Of a DNA stretch of 64,000 bases, positions 26,824 through 36,058 are shown piece after piece (the stretch's first letter is position 1; each line of letters begins with the position of its first letter). Where the stretch lies: NCBI GenBank assembly GCA_021772335.1, contig JAJFMD010000008.1:186001-250000 (forward strand), in the 5' to 3' direction. Source of the DNA: Chlamydiota bacterium. GTDB taxonomy: Bacteria > Chlamydiota > Chlamydiia > Chlamydiales > Rhabdochlamydiaceae. A model generated the notes under the pieces. The model had not been told where the DNA came from. It ran no database searches and was given only the letters and a program-made list of their open reading frames with translations. The translations under genes were made by a program, and so were the position numbers.

Positions 26824-27819
26824 TTAATTTCCTTTGAGGTGTTGATAAGCTTTTTCTGTAGCTTCCCTTCCACGGGGAGTGCGTTTGATAAAGCCTTTCA
26901 TAATGAGGAAGGGTTCATACACTTCGCTTAATGTTGTATCTTCCTCTCCAAGAGCAACAGCAAGCGTCTTTAAACCAACAGGGCCCCCATCAAAATTTTC
27001 AATCAGAATTTCGAGAAGTTTTTTATCAACTTCATCGAGACCTTGATCGTCGATAGAGAGCATTTCAAGAGCTTCTTTTGCCATTTCGGCTTTGATCACA
27101 GGATGCTTATTAATTTGTGCAAAATCGCGGACAAAGCGAAGCAGATTATTGGCAATCCTAGGTGTGCCTCGAGAGCGGTTTGCAATCTCACGAGCTGCTT
27201 CTTGACTGAGGTTGATTTTTAATAACTGTCCAGAGCGCAACAAAATTTTTTCAAGCACTTCTGGATCATAATACTCTAGTCTGCAGGTAAATCCAAAGCG
27301 AGAGCGCAGGGGAGAGCTGATCTGTCCAATGCGGGTTGTTGCACCGATCAAAGTAAAGCGTTTAAGTTTGACTTGAACAGATCGACTACTTGGACCACTA
27401 TCGACAAGTAGATCTAAAGAGTAGTCTTCAATAGCAGGGTAAAGATATTCCTCAATCGTTTTATTCAATCTATGAATCTCATCGATAAAAAGGACATCGC
27501 CATCTTGCAGTTTTGTTAAAATACCAGCGAGATCGCCGGCTTTGTCAATTACCGGGCCCGAAGTGATTGTAATATTTGCATTCATTTCTTTGGCAATAAT
27601 ATTGGCGAGAGTTGTTTTCCCGAGACCAGGTGGACCATAGAAGAGGCAATGACCAAGAGCTTCTGAGCGTTGTTTTGCGGCTTCCATATAAATGCGCAGC
27701 CTGCGATGCAAGTGCTTCTGTCCAATGAAGTTTTCAAGGCTTTGAGGTCTTAAAGGAATTTCAAAATTGGTGTCTTGTTCACCAATAGAAGATTCTAGGT
27801 AGCTTTTTTCTTTGTGCAT
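26824..27819 (-). CDS. ruvB: Holliday junction helicase RuvB
   Basis: A 331-residue AAA+ motor that drives branch migration of Holliday junctions with RuvA. Walker A GPPGLGKTT (about 63-71), Walker B FIDEIHRL, sensor ATTRIGQISSPLRSRFG and the C-terminal winged helix with RTPRGREAT are all present. The N-terminal LRPQSLENFIGQKHL is the usual RuvB opening. Length is standard. It is divergent from dcd, the chlamydial arrangement, and lies upstream of spoIID. Confidence 0.97.
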   Translation of the reverse strand: MHKEKSYLESSIGEQDTNFEIPLRPQSLENFIGQKHLHRRLRIYMEAAKQRSEALGHCLFYGPPGLGKTTLANIIAKEMNANITITSGPVIDKAGDLAGILTKLQDGDVLFIDEIHRLNKTIEEYLYPAIEDYSLDLLVDSGPSSRSVQVKLKRFTLIGATTRIGQISSPLRSRFGFTCRLEYYDPEVLEKILLRSGQLLKINLSQEAAREIANRSRGTPRIANNLLRFVRDFAQINKHPVIKAEMAKEALEMLSIDDQGLDEVDKKLLEILIENFDGGPVGLKTLAVALGEEDTTLSEVYEPFLIMKGFIKRTPRGREATEKAYQHLKGN

Positions 27820-27932
27820 CAGTTGGTGAACACTCTAAATTTTCTCTATAAAAACACTAGCAGAATAACACTTTCATGCGCTATATCTTATTTCTAAATA
27901 ACATTAACTGAGATGGGAGTCAAAACCTAAAA

Positions 27933-28499
27933 ATGAGTCTAAAATCAGATAAGTGGATTCGCCGTATGGCGCTAGAACATGGCATGATAGAGCCTTTTAT
28001 TGATGGTCAAGTGCGTGGTTCAGAGGATGGAAATGTTATTAGTTATGGTCTTTCGAGTTATGGATATGACTTACGTGTTGCAGAAGAATTTAAGGTTTTC
28101 ACTAATCTTCATAGCTCTTTGATTGACCCAAAAAATTTCACAGAAAATGCTTTTATTCACGTCGAGGGAGAGGTATGTATTATTCCTCCAAATTCTTTTG
28201 CGTTGGCACGAAGCGTAGAGTATTTTCGCATCCCTCGCAGCGTTTTAACTCTTTGTATTGGTAAGTCGACTTACGCGCGTTGTGGAATCATTGTGAATGT
28301 CACTCCATTTGAACCGGAATGGGAGGGCTATGTTACTTTGGAAATTTCGAATACAACTCCTTTACCGGCAAAAATTTATGCAAATGAAGGTCTAGCTCAG
28401 GTCGTTTTTTATGAAGCGCAAGAGGTATGTGAGACGTCATATGCAGATCGAAAAGGTAAATATATGGGGCAACAAGAAATTACCTTACCAATTGCTTGA
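27933..28499 (+). CDS. dcd: dCTP deaminase
   Basis: The enzyme converts dCTP to dUTP, feeding dTMP synthesis through dUTPase. The 188-residue product contains [17 protein letters not shown] near 38-54, the active-site region [18 protein letters not shown] with the Ser-Arg pair near 105-125, and the strand [17 protein letters not shown] with the catalytic Glu. Length is standard. Divergent from ruvB; the ribosome site (GGGAG) is distant from the ATG. Confidence 0.95.
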   Translation: MSLKSDKWIRRMALEHGMIEPFIDGQVRGSEDGNVISYGLSSYGYDLRVAEEFKVFTNLHSSLIDPKNFTENAFIHVEGEVCIIPPNSFALARSVEYFRIPRSVLTLCIGKSTYARCGIIVNVTPFEPEWEGYVTLEISNTTPLPAKIYANEGLAQVVFYEAQEVCETSYADRKGKYMGQQEITLPIA

Positions 28500-28576
28500 T
28501 TTTTATAATTTTGTAATTGATTGTTTTTAATTTCGACTTGTTTTATTTGTTAATTAGAAATAATAAATGCAATAAA

Positions 28577-28939
28577 ATGATTTTAGAAAGGCGCAGTTCA
28601 TTTCAATCTTTATCCTTTAAAGAATTGATATGGCGTGAAATGACTCTGAATTCCTGGTGGGTATGGGTTTTTTGTGCTCTTTGCTTTGTGACGTTTCAAC
28701 AGGCAATGCATAAAAAACGCGCAGTCGCTGATCAACTGCAGTCTAAAATTGATGATTTTAACAAGAAAAAAGCCTATTCACTTGAAATTCAAGAAGATTT
28801 GCTTTTGCAGATCGAGAGTCAGAATGATCCTGATTGGATCGAATATACATTAATGAAGGGTTTGGGAGTCGTCCCTGAAGGACATACAAAGGTCTATTTT
28901 GATAAAAAATTATGTGAAGAAAACGTCAATCTCAATTGA
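28577..28939 (+). CDS. FtsB/DivIC-like small membrane protein
   Basis: The 120-residue product has a short basic N-terminus, one membrane span (about residues 24-42, WWVWVFCALCFVTF), a charged coiled coil (about 45-85, KKRAVADQLQSKIDDFNKKK) and a conserved-looking end, NDPDWIEYTLMKGLGVVPEGH, that matches the 'D-P-x-x-I-E..AR..LG.v.pGE' tail of the FtsB/DivIC septum-initiator family. Those proteins join FtsL and FtsQ in the divisome. The frame extends upstream to a TTG at 28517, but ATG 28577 gives the expected topology; neither has a clear ribosome site. It lies between dcd and two CNNM genes. Confidence 0.6.
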   Translation: MILERRSSFQSLSFKELIWREMTLNSWWVWVFCALCFVTFQQAMHKKRAVADQLQSKIDDFNKKKAYSLEIQEDLLLQIESQNDPDWIEYTLMKGLGVVPEGHTKVYFDKKLCEENVNLN

Positions 28940-28954
28940 GATCATGTCTTGATT

Positions 28955-30196
28955 ATGATAGTTGGCTTAGTTCTCTTCTTAATTGTTTTGATTTTCTTTT
29001 CAGCGTTTACATCATCCTCTGAAACAGCATTGTTTTCGCTCTCACCAATGAAGGTGCGCGTTTTTCGTGATGATGCGAGTCCCCGTAAAAAGCTTGTTGC
29101 ACAACTGCTTGCTCAGCCACGCACTTTGCTTGTTACAATTATGATTCTCAATGTTTTAATGAATATTTCTATTCAAAACGTCGTCTCAAATCTCTTTGGA
29201 TCTTTTAATAGTTGGCTGCTCAGTGTCGGTGTTCCTCTAGTGATCACTCTTATTCTCGGAGAGGTTATTCCAAAATCATTGGGCCTCGCGAATAATGCGC
29301 GTTTAGCATATGTTTCTGCCCCATTTTTGCATTTTTCCAAGAAAATATTGCTTCCATTAAGAGTTTTGCTTGAAATGGTTGCGAGCCGAGTTTCTTCAGT
29401 GATGTTCTTCTTCTTAAAAAAGGAAAAAGATCTGTCGAGTGATGAATTACACATCACGTTAAAGAGATCTCATAAAATTGGTGTTTTAAGTGAAGATGAG
29501 AGTGAGCTAATTCGCGGCTATTTGCATTTGCAAGAAGAGAATGTCAAAGAGTTAATGCGTCCTAAAGAGGAAATCCTTTTTTATGATTTCAATCAACCTC
29601 ATGATCAATTATTACATATTTTTATCGATCAAGAATGCACCCGCGTTCCTGTTTGTGTTGAGGATCTCGATAATCTCAAGGGGATTATCTCAGCTAAAGA
29701 TTTTTTCTTAGCCCCTGCAATTGAGAATAAAGACCAGGTTAAAGAGCTGATTCAAAAGCCTTATTATGTTGCTGAGTCCATGTCAGCAGAGAGCTTACTT
29801 CATGAATTTTATCGACGACAAGAATCGATTGCGATTGTCGTTGATGAATATGGAACGATATCTGGATTAATTACCTTAGAGGATTTGTTTGAAGAAGTGA
29901 TTGGAGAGATTGTTGATCGTCGCGATGCGAAAAAACTTTATACTCGCTCAGGAAGTGATGTGATTATTGCTAGCGGGAAACTTGAGCTTTTTGAGTTAGA
30001 GGAGTTATTTGGTTGTGAGTTTGAATCGGAGCACAGCATGTTAACAATAGGCGGCTGGCTTACTGAGAAAATCGGCGATATTCCGAAAAGCGGAACTAAA
30101 CATATCGAAGGTGATTTTCTATTCCACGTTCTCCATAGCGATCCTAATCGTGTTCGTCGGGTATACATCCGTAGAATGCATCCAGGTAAGGAGTAA
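28955..30196 (+). CDS. CNNM/HlyC-CorC family protein with CBS pair (first of two)
   Basis: A membrane protein of about 413 residues: DUF21/CNNM transmembrane domain (residues 1-150, opening with LFLIVLIFFSAFTSSSETALFSL), a CBS pair (about 195-320, containing PVCVEDLDNLKGIISAKDF and IAIVVDEYGTISGLITLEDLFEEVIGEI) and a C-terminal CorC_HlyC domain (about 330-405). The family is implicated in Mg or Co efflux. A TTG at 28949 is an alternative start. The next gene is a diverged paralogue of the same size, four bases on, an arrangement shared with Chlamydia upstream of nifS. Confidence 0.88.
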   Translation: MIVGLVLFLIVLIFFSAFTSSSETALFSLSPMKVRVFRDDASPRKKLVAQLLAQPRTLLVTIMILNVLMNISIQNVVSNLFGSFNSWLLSVGVPLVITLILGEVIPKSLGLANNARLAYVSAPFLHFSKKILLPLRVLLEMVASRVSSVMFFFLKKEKDLSSDELHITLKRSHKIGVLSEDESELIRGYLHLQEENVKELMRPKEEILFYDFNQPHDQLLHIFIDQECTRVPVCVEDLDNLKGIISAKDFFLAPAIENKDQVKELIQKPYYVAESMSAESLLHEFYRRQESIAIVVDEYGTISGLITLEDLFEEVIGEIVDRRDAKKLYTRSGSDVIIASGKLELFELEELFGCEFESEHSMLTIGGWLTEKIGDIPKSGTKHIEGDFLFHVLHSDPNRVRRVYIRRMHPGKE

Positions 30197-30200
30197 GATC

Positions 30201-31442
30201 GTGGAAAATGCGTGGCTATTTTATCTAATTCTTACTCTAGGTTGCCTGGTTATTCAGGGCTTTTTCTCAATGATGGAAATGGCTGCAGTATCCTTCAATA
30301 AGGTGCGCTTGCAGTATTATGTTGAAAATAATAATAAGCGTGCGATTTGGCTTCATCGTCTTCTAAAAAATCCCACGTATCTATTTGGAACGACACTGAT
30401 TGGTGTTAATCTTACATTACAGCTTGGATCTGAGGCATCACGTCATTTTTATGAAGCACTCAATCTCAGTCCAGATTTAGCTCCTATTACTCAGGTTTTA
30501 CTCGTATTGATTTTTGCTGAACTAGCTCCAATGTTTGCAGGGCGTCGCTTTGCAGAACATGTCATCATGCTTGGTATGGGATTAATCTACTTTTTTTCGA
30601 TTCTACTTAGACCCGTAATTGCTTTTCTCGACTTGCTCTGTCAACTTGTTTACAAACTCTCTGGCAGTAAGTCAGAAGGTAGTATGTACTTGACACGTGA
30701 AGAGTTACAGAAAGTGCTTGAAGAGCGTGGCGAGAAACGTATTGCTCAAGGTGCTAAGGGTGATATCAGCGATATTATTGGCAATATTTTTGAAATTAAA
30801 AGCAAGATTGCAAAAGATTTAATGGAGCCCTTAGAGCTTGTTAAAAGCGTTTCTTCAGAGTGCAATGTCGCCAAGCTAAGAGTGTTGCTTAAAGAGAGCT
30901 ATGCTGCTTTTGTACCTCTCTATCATAAGGCAGAAAACAATATTGTATCGATTTGCTATCCCCGCGATTTACTTCGATTAAAGGGAAATGAACGTGTAAG
31001 TGATTATGCTAAAGCGCCCTGGTTTATCACGGATAACACTTCAATTTTACAAATTCTTAAGCAGTTTCAGCGCAATAATCAAAGTGTTGCGGTTGTTTTA
31101 AATGCTTCAGGACTAACTGTTGGAATGTTAACTCTTGATGAGATTATTGACGAAATTTTTGGTATTTCTGATCAGTGGGATTCATTTCAAGATGTAGTAC
31201 CTAAAATGCAACAAGTGATGATTGATCGTCGCTTCCCAGGAACAATGAAGGTGAAGGATTTTAATCAACGGTTTCATTTTGATTTACAACATGATGAAGA
31301 TGAAAATCTCGAAGAGCTGATTGAGCGCAAGCTTGGTCATTCTCCTCAAAAAGGTGAAAGTGTTCAGTTTGAAAGGATTCAGCTGTTTGTCGAAGAAGCG
31401 CCTTTAATTGGAGAAAAATCAATCACGATTCGCACATTGTAG
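30201..31442 (+). CDS. CNNM/HlyC-CorC family protein with CBS pair (second of two)
   Basis: The 413-residue paralogue of the preceding gene. It has the DUF21 membrane domain (GFFSMMEMAAVSFNKVRLQ at about 20-38, against SSSETALFSLSPMKVR upstream), a CBS pair (about 205-325, SVAVVLNASGLTVGMLTLDEIIDEIFG) and the CorC_HlyC tail. The frame is open 30 codons further up, but GTG at 30201 has AAGGAG seven bases before it and sits four bases after the previous stop. The loss of the acidic VDEYG motif (here LNASG) in the second CBS suggests a changed ligand. Its last 20 bases overlap the convergent nifS. Confidence 0.87.
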   Translation: MENAWLFYLILTLGCLVIQGFFSMMEMAAVSFNKVRLQYYVENNNKRAIWLHRLLKNPTYLFGTTLIGVNLTLQLGSEASRHFYEALNLSPDLAPITQVLLVLIFAELAPMFAGRRFAEHVIMLGMGLIYFFSILLRPVIAFLDLLCQLVYKLSGSKSEGSMYLTREELQKVLEERGEKRIAQGAKGDISDIIGNIFEIKSKIAKDLMEPLELVKSVSSECNVAKLRVLLKESYAAFVPLYHKAENNIVSICYPRDLLRLKGNERVSDYAKAPWFITDNTSILQILKQFQRNNQSVAVVLNASGLTVGMLTLDEIIDEIFGISDQWDSFQDVVPKMQQVMIDRRFPGTMKVKDFNQRFHFDLQHDEDENLEELIERKLGHSPQKGESVQFERIQLFVEEAPLIGEKSITIRTL

Positions 31443-32562
31443 TTTGCTGTTTGACTAGTTTAGAGATTGTTGCAATGCACCTGTCAATCTCTTCAACTGT
31501 CGTATAACGACTAAGAGAAAAGCGTATGGATGAACGCGCAATTTCACGCGCAATACCCATCGTCCGAAGAACTCTAGAAGGTTCTATTGCACCTGCTGCG
31601 CATGCTGATCCTTGGCTAACAGCAATATGAGAAAGATCGAGTTGCATCATTAACAATTCCCCATCGATTCCTGGGAAGGCAATATTTGTCACATTGCACA
31701 CTCTCTCTTGTCCTCCGTGGATAACAATTTCATCGATGGCGTCTTTCAGCCCATTTTCTAAACGATCGAGCAGGTTTTGCATATGTATTTGGGCTTTTGG
31801 TAAATTTGCATCGATAAGATCAATTGCTTTTGCGAGAGCGCAAATTCCACTAACGTTTTCAGTGCCAGCGCGGCGTTGATATTGTTGCGGGCCGCCAAAT
31901 AGAAGAGGAGTAAAAGGAAAGTCCTTGCTCACAATACAAAACCCTGTTCCTTTAGGAGCGTGTATTTTATGACCAGAAAAACAGAGAAAGGATTTTTTGC
32001 AAGGGAGAACAACAGGTTCTTTACCTAGCTGCGCGACCGCATCAATGATTAAGGGAATATTCTCTCTCTCCGCAATAGTAGAAATGGCAGATAGATCGAT
32101 TTTTACTCCTGTTTCAGAGTTAACAGAGCTTAAAACAATCGCACCGGTATTTTCTTCAATGGCTTCCTTAAGCGCACTAATTGAAAAGTGGCCTTGTTGG
32201 TTAACATCTAAAAACGAGATCTTATGACCTTTTTTCTCAAGAGCTTTTAAGCTCTCATATGTAGCGGCATGTTCGGTTTCAGTAGAGATAAAGTGTGCAT
32301 TAGGATTGTTTGTTGCAATTGAGTGAATCGCTGTATTAATCGATTCAGTTCCTCCCGACGTAAAGAGTACTTGAGTAGGAGCAACTCTAAAGTAGTCGGC
32401 GATGCGATGGCGCGCTTCAATCAACTTTTGTTTTGCTTTTTGCCCAAAATAGTGAACGCTGGAAGGATTGCTAGGTGTTCCGTCTAATTCGTTTTGCAAT
32501 AAGGCAATAACTTCAGGTGCAAGAGCTGTTGTTGCGTTATTATCGAGATAGATTCTTTTCAT
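31423..32562 (-). CDS. nifS: Cysteine desulfurase (NifS/IscS type)
   Basis: A PLP enzyme of 379 residues that removes sulfur from cysteine for iron-sulfur clusters or thio-modified RNA. It opens with IYLDNNATTALAPEV, has the PLP lysine at Lys199 in SGHKIHAPKG and the active cysteine at Cys321 in QGSACAAGA, followed by PSRVLRTMG. The class I desulfurase layout is complete. It overlaps the PP2C gene by four bases and is convergent with the second CNNM gene. Whether it serves a NIF/SUF scaffold cannot be seen here. Confidence 0.94.
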   Translation of the reverse strand: MKRIYLDNNATTALAPEVIALLQNELDGTPSNPSSVHYFGQKAKQKLIEARHRIADYFRVAPTQVLFTSGGTESINTAIHSIATNNPNAHFISTETEHAATYESLKALEKKGHKISFLDVNQQGHFSISALKEAIEENTGAIVLSSVNSETGVKIDLSAISTIAERENIPLIIDAVAQLGKEPVVLPCKKSFLCFSGHKIHAPKGTGFCIVSKDFPFTPLLFGGPQQYQRRAGTENVSGICALAKAIDLIDANLPKAQIHMQNLLDRLENGLKDAIDEIVIHGGQERVCNVTNIAFPGIDGELLMMQLDLSHIAVSQGSACAAGAIEPSRVLRTMGIAREIARSSIRFSLSRYTTVEEIDRCIATISKLVKQQTTMCES

Positions 32563-33290
32563 AAAAAAACTTTTATCATTACAAGCGTAATATTATCTGT
32601 ACTTCCTTTTTGTTTTGCAAGTTCAACTAATTGATAACAAGAGCGTTCGATGGGGACATCTTCAGCTAAAATTTTTTCCATCATTTGATCACTGATAACA
32701 TCGCTAAGCCCATCACTACAGAGTAAATAGAGATCCCCTGACTGTATTTGGTTATAGGAAATATCAGGCTCTACAGTAGGCTGGTTGCCGATTGAGCGGG
32801 TAATCATATTCCTAAGATAAGGGGATTCTTGTTCTTGGGTATTTTTCTTGAGTTCAACCATCATCGAATGATCTTCGGTGAGGCGCGTGATCTGTCCTTG
32901 CCTATAGCGATAAATTCGGCTGTCACCAACGTGGGCATAGATCACCTTATCATCAAAAAAAAGAGTACAGCAAAGGGTTGTGCCCATACCTGAGTAGTTA
33001 TTATTTTTTTGAGCGAGCTGATAAACGTGGGTGTTTGTGGCGATAATCGCCTTTTTCAATTCATTGATTAGCTGAGAAAGTGGAGCTTTTTCTGGGACGA
33101 GTGATGAGAGAAAATTACGTACGGAAAGGCAAAGTTTTTCTAGAGATTCTCTAGCAGCGACTTCCCCAGCATTATGTCCTCCCATTCCATCAGCAAGAGC
33201 ATAAAAACATTCAGGCAAAAGGAGCCAGGCGTCTTCATTGTTTTGTCGAACTAGACCAATGTCAGATAATCCAAAACAGCGAGTTTTCAC
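32559..33290 (-). CDS. PP2C-type protein phosphatase
   Basis: A 243-residue metal-dependent Ser/Thr phosphatase of the Stp1/PrpC type. The motif series is complete: DIGLVRQNNEDAW (8-20), ALADGMGGHNAGE (32-44), HVGDSRIYR, LLCSDGLSD and GSTDNITLVM. It has no membrane span or signal. In Chlamydia the homologue next to nifS opposes the Ser/Thr kinases PknD/Pkn1. Its stop overlaps the nifS start (ATGA), and it lies eight bases after the serpin gene. Confidence 0.93.
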   Translation of the reverse strand: MKTRCFGLSDIGLVRQNNEDAWLLLPECFYALADGMGGHNAGEVAARESLEKLCLSVRNFLSSLVPEKAPLSQLINELKKAIIATNTHVYQLAQKNNNYSGMGTTLCCTLFFDDKVIYAHVGDSRIYRYRQGQITRLTEDHSMMVELKKNTQEQESPYLRNMITRSIGNQPTVEPDISYNQIQSGDLYLLCSDGLSDVISDQMMEKILAEDVPIERSCYQLVELAKQKGSTDNITLVMIKVFL

Positions 33291-33298
33291 AGTAAAAA

Positions 33299-34492
33299 TT
33301 ACTCCTGGTAATCTGGTTGATCATATTTGCCAATGAATAAAATGCTGTTGCTGTTGTGATCATAGAGCATAAATGAAAATGGACGATTAAATTGGATTAA
33401 GAGTGGTGGGATTTCCTTTTCAGGAGGAAGAGAGGTTACACCCATTCCTCCCGCCGTACTTGCCGTTGCAGTTAATCCATTTTCGTCGACAGAAAAAGTT
33501 GCTTGGTGAACGATAGTTTGTATAAAGAGGTTGTGATTTTCATCAATGCCCGAGAAATCAGCATCTGGTGTAAAAGCGCTTACAATTCCCATTTCTTTGA
33601 GTTGATCCTTTAAATTAATCGAGTAGTTGATATCAAAGCGAGGCAATTCAAGATCAATATGTGTTGGTTTGAGATTAGAAAATTGAAAAGGAGTGTTTAG
33701 CCTTTTCCTAGAAGATGGATCTTTAAGAACTAAAATTAATGACCGCTGATTTTTACCACCTGTAAAAGGAAGTGCAACAATTTGGGTGCCTTGATCTTCG
33801 AAATAGGGAAAGACCTCGCACTGTTTCATCATGGGGACACTCAACTCACTTAGATTATTAAGATAAAAAGATTGCTCTGTCGTTTGTTGCGAGTTAAATG
33901 GATAGAGCCAGTTTGCTTTAAAGCATAAGGTGTTAACAAGCATCATTCGAGTGAGAGGATCGACATCTCCTTCTTTTAAAAGAGCAGGAATTTTACCTAT
34001 GGTTTGATTAGATATTGCATCATTGATCACATTCCGTGCATTTTCAGATTGGGTAAAATCGATGGGGCTGCAACTCGCTACAAAATTTGAAGTGATTGCT
34101 TTTTCAAAAGTATTGGAAATTGGAAATTCATGATGTACCCAGAGTTGATTGCTTGTCACAAGTTGCTCATCTTCTTGAGCATTCCATATTTCAATCAGAG
34201 AGCGGTAGGCAGAGGGAATTAACTGATCCGGCAGGGAAAAGAGCAATGAAGTGCGCATTTCATCAGAAGTAACACCTCGTGCTCCTTGATAAATCATCGA
34301 TAGGCACGAAAAAATCGAATAGGGGGAGAGGCATGTGTTTTCATCAGAGAGAGAGACCCATAGTTTGCAACCAAAGCGATTTTGGCTCTGAACATAACTT
34401 TTGACCCACTCTGTTTGGCCATCGCAAGTAATTGGATGACTCGTAAAGGCTAAACAAACAGGGAGAAGAAAAAAAATGGTTTTCAAGTTCAT
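33299..34492 (-). CDS. Secreted serpin (serine protease inhibitor)
   Basis: The 397-residue protein has a signal peptide (MNLKTIFFLLPVCLAF...) and a full serpin fold: NCFSPYSI-like LSPYSIFSCLSMIYQGARG, VNTLCFKANWLYPF, the HQATFSVDENG strand and the C-terminal RPFSFMLYDHNSNSILFIGKY. The reactive loop follows DENG (about 337) with small residues TATASTAG at the hinge, as in inhibitory serpins; P14 is Leu rather than Thr/Ser. Counting from the hinge puts P1-P1' near Thr-Ser. Of two ATGs, 34492 is better spaced from AAGGA than 34498. It would act outside the cytoplasm, perhaps against host or amoebal proteases. Confidence 0.93.
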   Translation of the reverse strand: MNLKTIFFLLPVCLAFTSHPITCDGQTEWVKSYVQSQNRFGCKLWVSLSDENTCLSPYSIFSCLSMIYQGARGVTSDEMRTSLLFSLPDQLIPSAYRSLIEIWNAQEDEQLVTSNQLWVHHEFPISNTFEKAITSNFVASCSPIDFTQSENARNVINDAISNQTIGKIPALLKEGDVDPLTRMMLVNTLCFKANWLYPFNSQQTTEQSFYLNNLSELSVPMMKQCEVFPYFEDQGTQIVALPFTGGKNQRSLILVLKDPSSRKRLNTPFQFSNLKPTHIDLELPRFDINYSINLKDQLKEMGIVSAFTPDADFSGIDENHNLFIQTIVHQATFSVDENGLTATASTAGGMGVTSLPPEKEIPPLLIQFNRPFSFMLYDHNSNSILFIGKYDQPDYQE

Positions 34493-34502
34493 TGCCATGT
34501 CC

Positions 34503-35408
34503 TTATGTATTATTGAGTGATAGAAAGATTCGAATCATACTAATTCCATTAAAAACTGCGTGCAATGCAATAGGGGCAAATAATGACTTTCTTTTTTGGT
34601 AGATAAATCCTAGATAAAGCGAGAGCGAAAATAGAGTTATAATCAGTGAGAAGTTTCCAGCTCCCTGAGAAGGGCTAAAATGAAAAAATGCAAAACAAAG
34701 CGAAGCGATAACGAGTCCCTTTCCAAAGCCAAAAAGATTCGTAAAGGCGTTTTGTAAAAGTCCCCGGAAGAGGAATTCTTCTAAAATCGGTGCAATGACA
34801 AGAATAATAAAGATTGTAACTCCAAAGACCCAAGGAACATTTAGCGTCATTTTGAGGTATGATACAACCGCTTGCTCATATTCGGTAATGCCTAAGAGGG
34901 AATAGAGTAACAAGTCGCAAAGCTGGGCAATAACCACAACAAATGGAAAAGCGATTAACCAGCTAATAAAGCCGAAAAGGATGTCTGAAAAGATCGTCTT
35001 GTAGGCGCCTTGTCTAGGATAGGTTTTCCACATTTTCCACATTTCTTGCCGATTTAGCAAAAGACAGTAGGCAAATAGGGCAGAGATCGCACATCCAATG
35101 CCAATGATTTGCAATAAAGCTGTTTTCTTTATGTTTTGATCTAATTGCCAAAGAGTGGGTTCGAAAATGCGATTTGCAAAGTTTGAAAGCAACATGGGGA
35201 TAGCAATCATTGCTAAAAGGTAAATGCCAAAGGCGACTAAAGCGTTGAAAAGCGAGATGATAACAAAAGGACGTTGCTCGTTTTTAGTGAGATGAAAAAA
35301 ACCGCGCCGGTAGGCAATGGTATTTCCAACAAAAGCGATTAGAGCAAATATAATAAGAAGGTAAAGATGCCCTGTGAGAAAAGTTTTTGATGCCGCTAGA
35401 CTGTTCAT
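34503..35408 (-). CDS. CPBP/CAAX-type intramembrane protease family protein
   Basis: A 301-residue membrane protein with about eight spans. The C-terminal third has the three CPBP motifs: EEFLFRG (the Glu-Glu-x3-Arg motif), FAFFHFS and HAVFNG, the metal-binding or catalytic residues of Rce1-like proteases. In bacteria these proteins act in membrane protein processing or bacteriocin immunity; the substrate is unknown. It starts directly after the stop of the lipoprotein gene with no gap, and precedes the serpin, suggesting one transcript. Confidence 0.85.
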   Translation of the reverse strand: MNSLAASKTFLTGHLYLLIIFALIAFVGNTIAYRRGFFHLTKNEQRPFVIISLFNALVAFGIYLLAMIAIPMLLSNFANRIFEPTLWQLDQNIKKTALLQIIGIGCAISALFAYCLLLNRQEMWKMWKTYPRQGAYKTIFSDILFGFISWLIAFPFVVVIAQLCDLLLYSLLGITEYEQAVVSYLKMTLNVPWVFGVTIFIILVIAPILEEFLFRGLLQNAFTNLFGFGKGLVIASLCFAFFHFSPSQGAGNFSLIITLFSLSLYLGFIYQKRKSLFAPIALHAVFNGISMIRIFLSLNNT

Positions 35409-35984
35409 TTAAAGCCTCTTAGCAAATAGTACAGCGTCTTCGATATGTGAAGCAACATCTTTGGCAATTTGCGTATGTGCAAGACCATATGGAGAAAGCT
35501 CGTAGCCTTCTTCTTTTCGATCTCTGACGAGTTCTTTTGCTGCAAAGTGTTTAGGAATATAGTTTTTGCTGGTGATGATTTTTTCAACAATGCAATGAGG
35601 GAATTCCTCTCGAAGATCATATACGGAGAGATGAATATCAATTTCGAGTTCAGCAGAGCCCTCTTTTTTCAATTCTACTTGATGATATTTCATTAGCTTA
35701 ATGACTGCGAGGAAATCAGAATTATGAGATGGCAATTTCCATTGCTCTAAATCTAGCTCATTTAAGTATAGAAATTGATCATTGATAAGAAGATTTTTTT
35801 CTCTATGAGATAAACGATTTTGTATCGCTACAAAAAATTCATGATCGAGTTCAGGTGACCCTTCCAACATCGCAAACGAAAGAGCGACTGCAGAGTGATT
35901 TTCCCGAGATTGTAATGGCGCGCTTTCATGATGAGAATTGCAGGCGGTTATGAATAGTAGAGCAACAAATAGATGAAATTTCAT
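35409..35984 (-). CDS. Putative lipoprotein, function unknown
   Basis: The 191-residue product starts MKFHLFVALLFITACNSHH, a lipoprotein signal with the lipobox I-T-A-C and modified Cys15; it would be processed by Lgt (14995). The mature part is mixed alpha/beta, charged, with no domain I recognise. Asn at position +2 does not predict inner-membrane retention. It is immediately followed by the CPBP protease gene. 74 bases separate it from the end of glgX. Confidence 0.75.
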   Translation of the reverse strand: MKFHLFVALLFITACNSHHESAPLQSRENHSAVALSFAMLEGSPELDHEFFVAIQNRLSHREKNLLINDQFLYLNELDLEQWKLPSHNSDFLAVIKLMKYHQVELKKEGSAELEIDIHLSVYDLREEFPHCIVEKIITSKNYIPKHFAAKELVRDRKEEGYELSPYGLAHTQIAKDVASHIEDAVLFAKRL

Positions 35985-36058
35985 TCGAAAAACAAGGCTT
36001 TATTTAACGAAATCATATCAGGTAAAGGATTGCATTACAACTTTTTCTGAGAGCTGCT

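Noticed and set aside
28517-28576. TTG-initiated 20-residue extension of the FtsB-like protein
   Set aside because: No ribosome site is seen, and it would add an extra hydrophobic stretch that the family lacks.
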